Source: Blasia pusilla (taxonomy: Eukaryota; Marchantiophyta; Marchantiopsida; Blasiales). Taken from it: DNA of 64,000 nucleotides. The translations under genes were made by a program, and so were the position numbers. Below, one piece after another: positions 58,480 through 64,000 of this stretch (within the stretch, counting starts at the first letter, position 1; the number at the start of each line of letters is the position of its first letter). Location: NCBI GenBank assembly GCA_050084515.1, contig CM114274.1, positions 42,036,001-42,100,000 of the forward strand, written 5' to 3'. The notes under the pieces are model-generated. The model had not been told where the DNA came from. It saw only the letters and a list, made by a program, of their open reading frames with translations, and did not search any database.

Positions 58480-59735
58480 ATGTCGTTGTACTATTCTAGC
58501 TCTACTAGCTATGGGTGTGGGCAACCTAACGTGTCATCACCACAAGAAGCCTCCCACCATCTACTAGTCATCACTCCAGTCTCACCATAAGAGAAACAAA
58601 TGTAGTCTAACTGGTCATCACTCCAACCTCACTACCGGTAGCACACAAGAGTAAAACTACTCTAAAATCAGATTCAACCCTAACAAGAGGCGCGCAAGCA
58701 AGAAGCAACAATGGAGGGGATCCAAACATAGGAAGTCCAACGACAATCCTCCAATCGCAAATGGAAGTACAAAATGGAAATCAAGGTAACACAATCCACC
58801 AAACGTGGCGCCCCTTGAATCCACAGAACCAACCACACAATTCTAACGCTCCTTGCTCCTTGCTCCTTACTCTGCCTCTCACGCCCACTCGCCCCGAGCT
58901 ACCACGAGTTGACTCGAAACCTCAAAACCTCAAAACGCCAAGAAACGCTTGAGACATGCCTTGAACCAAATGTGGAACGCGAAGATTATGGATGTCGAAT
59001 TGGGAGGCCCGAGGGTTGCTCTGTTTGCCACGCTTCGCCATGCTTTGCTATGGAGAGAGGCCCAACCAGGGCGCCCCCAATGGGATAGGCGTCTCCAACA
59101 ACAAACCAACCAACCAACCCCTCCGATCTGCTATCCATAAAATTTCCACCAGCGATTACTCCACAAATCCTCAACCAAAATTGACCAAAATTCAATTGGC
59201 CACCATAGCTATCATTCCACAAAAAATCCACTATAATCGAGCTCTGTACTCCAAGCTAAAAATCAGACAAACTTGTTGTCCATACACCTCCAGAATCGCA
59301 AATTCGACAACTCTTTCGCCCTGATTGAGGTGCGGAAAGAGGAGAGGAAGAGAGGAGAGAGGAGAGAGGGAGAGAGGAGAGAAGAAACTACCTTCAACCG
59401 AAATTTGAAGAGAGTTTCCATTGGGTTGAAGAGAGGAAACTTTTTGTGTGAATTTTTTTGCATATTCTTTTTGTTAGGCATTTATTTGCACTTTTTGTTC
59501 AAGCAGTCCCACGGTTTTCCTCTTCCATATTTTGGCAACCCCCTCGAGTCCGACGAGTTGCAAATTGCACAAAATTTAGAAAACTGAAAAATCAGTGGAA
59601 TCATAAGTGTGGAACCAATCACTTTTTCCATACAAGGTCTAGAAAAAATCTATCATTTGCCCCGGGCTGAATAGAGTTCAAGCTCAAAGTGAAGGTTCAG
59701 GAAAAATAAAAGTACAATCTAAAACCTCATTTTGC
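58480..59735. other. No recognisable gene
   Basis: Sequence upstream of gag on the minus strand. It contains short direct repeats ('catcactcca') and, at 59,336-59,386, a purine-rich gagaggaga tract. No 5' LTR matching the 3' region was found. Confidence 0.45.
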
Positions 59736-59739
59736 ATCC

Positions 59740-60549
59740 TCAAAGTGGTTTGTTTAAAATACTTCGCACTTCTTTGAGGGACAGAATTGGTTGGTGGATT
59801 CCTACTCCTACCTCCGACTCTCTTAAAACTACCAGCAACACATAGTACATGTGCTTACAAGGGAAATACCTTTTGCCACTTGTCTCTCTTTGGACAAAGT
59901 CATCACATGAACATGTGGGAAAGCAACAGATGTGCGCCACATATACCCCTGTGATACTTGAATTTACAGTGTTGTTCCTAACCCAATACATCCTTCCTAT
60001 TCCATTTCCACTCAGGACATCTTTCGTGGCGATGATCTCCATTTTTGCCTCCCGAGCTGATGCAATTCGCTTTGCTCTCTCCACCGTTGGCCTACACAAT
60101 CTGTTTCTCTTCACCCCATTTCTAGACTCAAATAGAAATAATGGATTGAGATCATACACCTTCTCCGGGTACATGTTGACATCAATCTTGGGTTGAATAT
60201 GAAATGCGAAGGTCTCTGTAATGCGAACATGCCCCAAACTTCCCCCGTCTATGAGTCTAAAACCGACACTTGTAAGATTGTCCACTTTGTCTTGAGTGCA
60301 GTTCGTACCTGCGGCGATGGGACAAATCGTGGGGGTATTCCCCGCAGCTCCAATGGCAGCCGGATAAGACTTCCGGAAAGTGCAAGATTCATTTGGGCAG
60401 AAGAAGTACTTCAATTGATCCCCGGTCCTCGTGAAACGATCAAAGGTTTTGAGTCCCCAAAACCCGGGGGGCTGGTATTCTGGCAGGAGAGAGTAAGAGA
60501 GGAGAGTCTCTCTTAAAAAAAAAGGGCCAAATCCGCCTCCTCTCTTCAA
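59740..60549 (-). CDS. SWIM-type zinc-finger protein
   Basis: An uninterrupted frame of 269 codons on the minus strand. The C-terminal third holds a SWIM finger: ICCFPTCSCDDF, about 12 residues, then PCKHMYYVLL, giving C-x-C-x(n)-C-x-H. An N-terminal FFCPNESCTFRKSY plus two further Cys may be another zinc site. SWIM domains occur in MULE/FAR1-type transposase-derived proteins and in other DNA- or protein-binding proteins. No transposase catalytic core is visible here. An open stretch just upstream (60,860-60,700, frame VVLQQQYQGHCFLLTEKG) could be another exon. It lies head to head with the methylase-like gene. Confidence 0.65.
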   Translation of the reverse strand: MKRGGGFGPFFLRETLLSYSLLPEYQPPGFWGLKTFDRFTRTGDQLKYFFCPNESCTFRKSYPAAIGAAGNTPTICPIAAGTNCTQDKVDNLTSVGFRLIDGGSLGHVRITETFAFHIQPKIDVNMYPEKVYDLNPLFLFESRNGVKRNRLCRPTVERAKRIASAREAKMEIIATKDVLSGNGIGRMYWVRNNTVNSSITGVYVAHICCFPTCSCDDFVQRETSGKRYFPCKHMYYVLLVVLRESEVGVGIHQPILSLKEVRSILNKPL

Positions 60550-61039
60550 AACTTTTTGACATATTTGAAATTTTTGTTTGCTTTCAAATTCAGGAAATCT
60601 TTAGAAGAGAGTATTTAGTGGTCCACATTTGGCCCCAAAAAAACCTCCTCTTTCCTGGGGGCGAGGAAAAAGGAGACATCATAAGACCACTACAAACATT
60701 TTTCCATCACTCTCCATGTGAGCCTAAGTTTCTTAACATTCCCTTTCTCGGTCAACAAAAAGCAGTGCCCTTGGTATTGTTGTTGGAGAACCACCCGGAT
60801 GCCAACCTCTCTTTTTGCACGGATTGTTGCCTGCATCATGGCCTCCCCTAAATTGCCCCATAACTAACTTTCTGTTGGTTATGAATGGTATCTGCTCAAG
60901 ACCAACTTTGTGAAATGTGCACACATCAGATCCTAAGGCTGAGAAACCGAGAAGCTACACCCCTCCCAACCCGTAAGAAAGCTCACCATAAGAAAGGAAA
61001 GATTTTTAGAAGTGATTTTCTTCCACCCTGCACCCACGA

Positions 61040-61490
61040 CGATCTAACAGGTTGGGAATCCGAAATGGCAATCCGACAGGTAGTAGGAATCCTGCACATC
61101 TTAGACAAGAAAAAAAGCCTACAAGTGGTTTGACGAATGTAGGGGAACGAGCCAAAAGTTAAGAAGCCCGCCACACTGCATCAGAAGTTGGTCTCACTGG
61201 GATAGAGTCCGATCACTCAAGCAATCAACCTGTCAGAATCCGACAGCTTGCTTGGAAATGGTTAAAAAGTTGCAGTGGGCAAAAAGCAAAAAGTTACAAC
61301 TCGTCGGAATCATACGGGTTGCAGAATTGTAATTCTGAGTAGCTAAAAGAACACAATCCACAAGTCCAAAAAAATATTCCAGCAAACTTTTACAAACACT
61401 ATTATGGGTTGAAAAAATCTCGTCCTTTATTACCTCCGAAGGAACCTCGGAAATGTACATTTCACCTAGTCTATGATTTCTTCAGCCTCG
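61040..61490 (-). repeat. Inverted repeat, left member, with homologous 3' coding end
   Basis: Its reverse complement aligns with about 63,430-63,935. The shared landmarks, in order, are a DDEA...stop coding end, 'atgtaca', 'tttgtaaaagtttgctg', 'ctgcaacccgt', 'gacaggttg', 'tggcgggcttctt' and 'ggattcctactacctgt'. Identity is moderate, so it is older than the giant palindrome. Confidence 0.8.
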
Positions 61491-61738
61491 TCATCTACAA
61501 ATTTACTCCTAACTCTCCTCGGTGATAGTTCCAAAGGAATTTCTTGGGATACAAGTGGCTCCTCTGGCCGATTGTAGACGGGGATCGAAAATGTTGGCAA
61601 ATTGGAGAGCCTTGGCCCCCCCCCTAGGTACGCCATAACGGTCCCATGTAACCTGATTCGAGTCCCACCGCCTTCCTCGGCAGTATACCTTGTACGCTCT
61701 GCAATGTGGCTCGACTTCAATGACCTTGAAGACATCAC
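61466..61738 (-). pseudogene. 3'-terminal remnant of a paralogue of the methylase-like gene
   Basis: The last residues, RSKFVDDEAEEIID followed by a stop, are homologous to the last exon of the plus-strand gene (SREFFDDEAKDFIE, stop at 63,482). The downstream non-coding sequence is homologous too. The upstream part of this frame is Pro/Arg-rich and overlaps the 5' part of the plus-strand gene, so only the 3' end is convincingly derived from a gene. Confidence 0.5.
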
Positions 61739-62441
61739 CGATAAGGATTTACGAGTGCTTCATGATGCAGTGGCCTCAGGACAAGACGACATCCCCAATT
61801 TCGTCCAACCTAAAGACTTCGGAGGAGGAGATGCAGAAGAGTAGGCCCACGAGACAGCTGAGTTGGCTTCCAAAGTCCGCACAGCCAAAGACAAATCGAC
61901 AGTAGGTCTCAAAGGCAAGGCGAGGGGAGGGAAAAATTCAGAGGCCGAGTCTTCCCAAAGAGAGGCTGAAGATTCAAGGCCAGAGGCGGAATCGTCGGCG
62001 GCGGAGAGAGGTCGGACCAAGTCCTCAAGCAAAAAAAAAACCCCCCCAGTCGAGGTCATAGAGACCCCGACAAGCCGTCCGCAGACTCGGGAGAAGCGGA
62101 AGCGAGAGGTGCCAGGGTTGTCCCAAGGAGAATACAATCCATCATCCTTGGAAAGACACAGACAAACAACGACCCGGACAAGCGTCCTCCTTCAATTCAC
62201 TCCTTTATTGGATGAGCTGAGGAGCTTCAGTTCTCAAGCGTCGACACCAGCCATCAATAAATTGACAACGCTGGGATGGAAGCTCCAACGAAACGGGCAC
62301 GCTGCCTGGACGGTGAATGGAGTGGTCGAAGAGGTTGCGGTGGATCTCTTGATCGCCGATCTGCCCTCGGGGTTGCGACTTTGGGGCGAGAATTCGTCGG
62401 ATGAGGTACTTGAGTGGAATGTGCCGCTCTCTTATGACTAG
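61690..62441 (+). pseudogene. N-terminal region of the methylase-like gene, broken by a TAG
   Basis: The frame starting MWLDFNDLEDITDKDLRVLH (about 61,708) reads through DFGGGDAEE to a TAG at about 61,841. It then continues in the same frame through AHETAELASKVRTAKDKS to 62,441. It is acidic/Ser-rich and Lys-rich (probably disordered and nuclear), followed by a folded-looking part (LLDELRSFSS, WKLQRNGHAAWTVNGVVEEV). No family recognised for this part. It is linked to the downstream exons by position and orientation. Confidence 0.45.
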
Positions 62442-62465
62442 ATTGCGCTATTGTTCTCCTTTGCA

Positions 62466-63482
62466 GACGCCAACTGAGTGACAGGGGCTGCTTCTTGGTG
62501 TTGACTGGAGGGAGCGAGGACGAGCTCTTCAACCTCCAGTGCGTCAAGAGGTCGCTAAAGTGGAGGACGGCGCAATCGTGGATCATCAAAAATGAGTACC
62601 CACTCCAATCCGCGACGAGTCAGATTTGGGTAAGGCTCAATTCCTGTACTATAATCTCAATTATATTTTAATGATGTGTATAATGAGTGTTCATCTCCGT
62701 TGAGTGAGTAGAATGAGTGTCAATCTCAGTTTTTTTTGTCCGTGAGCAACCCGTCGGAAGGCGATGGGTTGGTCCGGGACAAAACAACTTGTCGGACTCC
62801 GACAGGTTGATCCAAAGTCAGTAATTGAAAATGTTCTCAAGCCGACCTCTTTAGTTGCTGACGTTGATTCCAACGTGCTGATTTACATATGGACCACTCC
62901 TACGTGTACTGCTTTGTTCGGCCCGAGCACAATTTCCAGGTGTTCCAAATCTAGGATCCTGTGGATCCATGCTGAGATGGGTACAGCTTAGATAGTTTTA
63001 CAATTCCCCCCTGGGAATTTACATGCAAGACAAGACCCCTTACTGGGAGGAAGGAAAATTCTCACCACGATGCAAACGCTCATCGAGCTCTGCTCAAGGC
63101 TGGGTGACTTGGTGTTCGACTTAGTGGGACTTTCAGGGGCAAGTATCAAAGGCGCCTGGCAGAGTGGCAAGAACATTCTCTGCCTTGAGGGAAGGCAGGA
63201 ACTGTTTGACCTTTGCAAGGAGGCAAAGGCAGAATATGAAAGGCTCGTTGGGGCGTACAAGTCTCCACCGAAGCCGAGAGCTCCGGTTCCAGACCCACCC
63301 TTGGTAGTGACTCCATCATCACTTCCAACGATTTCAAAAATCGGGAGGGCAAGGCCGAAAGTAATTTTGCAAGAGCTCTCGAACGATGACGAGTGAGTTC
63401 AAAGAACTCAACGAGCCAGCTTGACTGCAGCGTTTGGAGTAGGGAGTTTTTTGATGATGAGGCAAAAGATTTCATAGAATAG
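62466..63482 (+). pseudogene. Methylase-like exons (N4/N6 DNA methyltransferase-like C-terminus)
   Basis: Candidate exons are about 62,466-62,632 (LSDRGCFLVLTGGSEDELF, followed by GTAAGG), 62,992-63,392 (ends before GTGAGT) and 63,431-63,482 (after GACTGCAG, ending TAG). The middle exon includes GRKILTTMQTLIELCSRLGD then LVFDLVGLSGAS, WQSGKNILCLEGRQELFDL. This is the layout of a beta-class N4/N6 methylase ending (canonical GD-x-V-x-D-P-F-x-G-x-G-T followed by a GR..xGxE strand). The Pro-Phe is replaced by Leu-Val, and I cannot see a DPPY motif. It is degenerate, or a diverged non-catalytic homologue. Confidence 0.4.
62785..62809. repeat. Short palindromic repeat (GTCGGA-TCCGAC core)
   Basis: One member of a family of about 25-bp near-palindromes with a GTCGGAnTCCGAC core. 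Other members are at 61,225-61,250, 61,297-61,322 and 63,746-63,772. Confidence 0.75.
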
Positions 63483-63935
63483 ATCAAATGTACAGTTCCG
63501 AGCTTTTTTCGGATGATATAAAGCAGAAGATTTTTTTGAACGATGGTGGTGCTTGTAAAAGTTTGCTGAACATTTTTTGTCTTTTCGAATGTGATCGTCT
63601 ATGTACTCCGCGGACTTCTATTTTGCAACCCGTCGGATTTCTCCTGCTTGCCACTTTTTCACTTTATGACCACTGCAACCCGTCGGATTTCTCCTGCTTG
63701 CAACTTTTCACTTTTTGACCACTGCACCCTTTTTACCACTTCCAGGCAACTTGTCGGATTCCGACAGGTTGCCCGATCAGACTCTTTCCTTATTGGTCCA
63801 ACTTAAGAGGCAGTCTGGCGGGCTTCTTCCCTTGGCACCTTCCCCTCAACTCGTAAAGGCAGGCGTAGGCTTCTTTTCTTCTCTCAAACGTGTTGGATTC
63901 CTACTACCTGTGCGATTGCCATAATGGTATTACCG
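63430..63935 (+). repeat. Inverted repeat, right member
   Basis: Partner of 61,040-61,490. It contains an internal 50-bp tandem duplication (units starting at 63,625 and 63,675 with gcaacccgtcggatttctcc) and a near-palindrome at 63,746-63,772. The remainder to 64,000 shows nothing recognisable. Confidence 0.8.
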
Positions 63936-64000
63936 GGGACGAAGCACATATTGATAGTGGATGATCCAATTCTGTAACACATTCAATTTTGTTGCAATAT

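Larger units (their letters stand above)
48985..58480 (-). mobile_element. Ty3/gypsy copy 3 with DNA methyltransferase (most complete copy)
   Basis: Minus-strand order: gag (58,430-57,110), zinc knuckles (57,045-56,950), basic/coiled linker (56,994-56,660), solo LTR insertion (56,651-55,432), protease, C5 DNA methyltransferase, reverse transcriptase, RNase H, integrase, PHD finger and a 3' LTR-like region. I could not find a matching 5' LTR to about 58.9 kb, so the 5' end is uncertain. Stops (mostly TAG) and frameshifts make it inactive. Confidence 0.88.

Noticed and set aside
61863-62441. Independent intact gene starting at 61,863
   Set aside because: The same frame is open upstream through one TAG to about 61,690, so 61,863 is probably an internal Met of a broken longer gene.

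Overview
The window is eukaryotic nuclear DNA, most likely from a land plant or close streptophyte relative. A bryophyte (liverwort-like) source is my best guess, not a demonstrated fact. The supporting evidence is spliceosomal GT-AG introns at conserved positions, plant defence-type secreted proteins (thaumatin-like proteins and a hevein/EG45-like protein), and Ty3/gypsy retroelements carrying a cytosine DNA methyltransferase and a PHD finger. As far as I remember, that domain set has been reported from streptophyte algae and related lineages. There is no sign of bacterial operons, tRNA, rRNA or CRISPR.

Layout. (1) 1-7.38 kb is unique sequence. It holds one convincing gene on the minus strand, a secreted hevein plus EG45-like (double-psi beta-barrel) protein at about 2.9-3.85 kb, plus small repeats. 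(2) About 7.38-46.94 kb is a giant imperfect palindrome. The left arm (7,382-26,025) is mirrored by the right arm (27,522-46,940). Each arm carries the same cargo: the 3' end of a LINE, thaumatin-like gene A, an AT-rich degenerate tandem array, thaumatin-like gene B, and a piece of a Ty3/gypsy element. The window therefore has four near-identical thaumatin-like genes, A and B in the left arm and B' and A' in the right. Each has four exons with the same intron phases. A and B point toward each other in both arms. (3) The apparent 1.5-kb spacer is asymmetric. A short fold-back junction in LINE sequence near 26,083 looks like the original symmetry axis. The left arm seems to have lost about 1.4 kb next to it. 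(4) 46.5-49.0 kb (minus strand) is a decayed LINE whose C-terminus resembles a restriction-like endonuclease. (5) 49.0-58.5 kb (minus strand) is the most complete gypsy copy. Its order is gag with zinc knuckles, protease, cytosine-5 DNA methyltransferase, reverse transcriptase, RNase H, integrase, PHD finger. A 1.22-kb solo LTR with a 5-bp target-site duplication interrupts it. (6) 59.7-64 kb holds a SWIM-zinc-finger gene (minus strand) and, head to head with it, a decayed gene whose C-terminal part resembles N4/N6-type DNA methylases. This gene is bracketed by inverted repeats of about 0.45-0.5 kb that include homologous 3' coding ends.

How it fits together. The defence genes were amplified by an inverted duplication whose breakpoints all lie in retroelement DNA. 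The 4.5-kb LINE/gypsy segment at the palindrome centre recurs as a direct repeat at 48.77-53.43 kb. The retroelements are dead. Their disabling changes are dominated by C-to-T type substitutions: glutamine CAG to TAG stops, zinc ligands Cys or His to Tyr, and an integrase Asp to Asn. This fits decay of cytosine-methylated DNA. The arms differ by small indels and several larger deletions, so a perfect mirror created by assembly is less likely, but long-read verification of the centre is still required.
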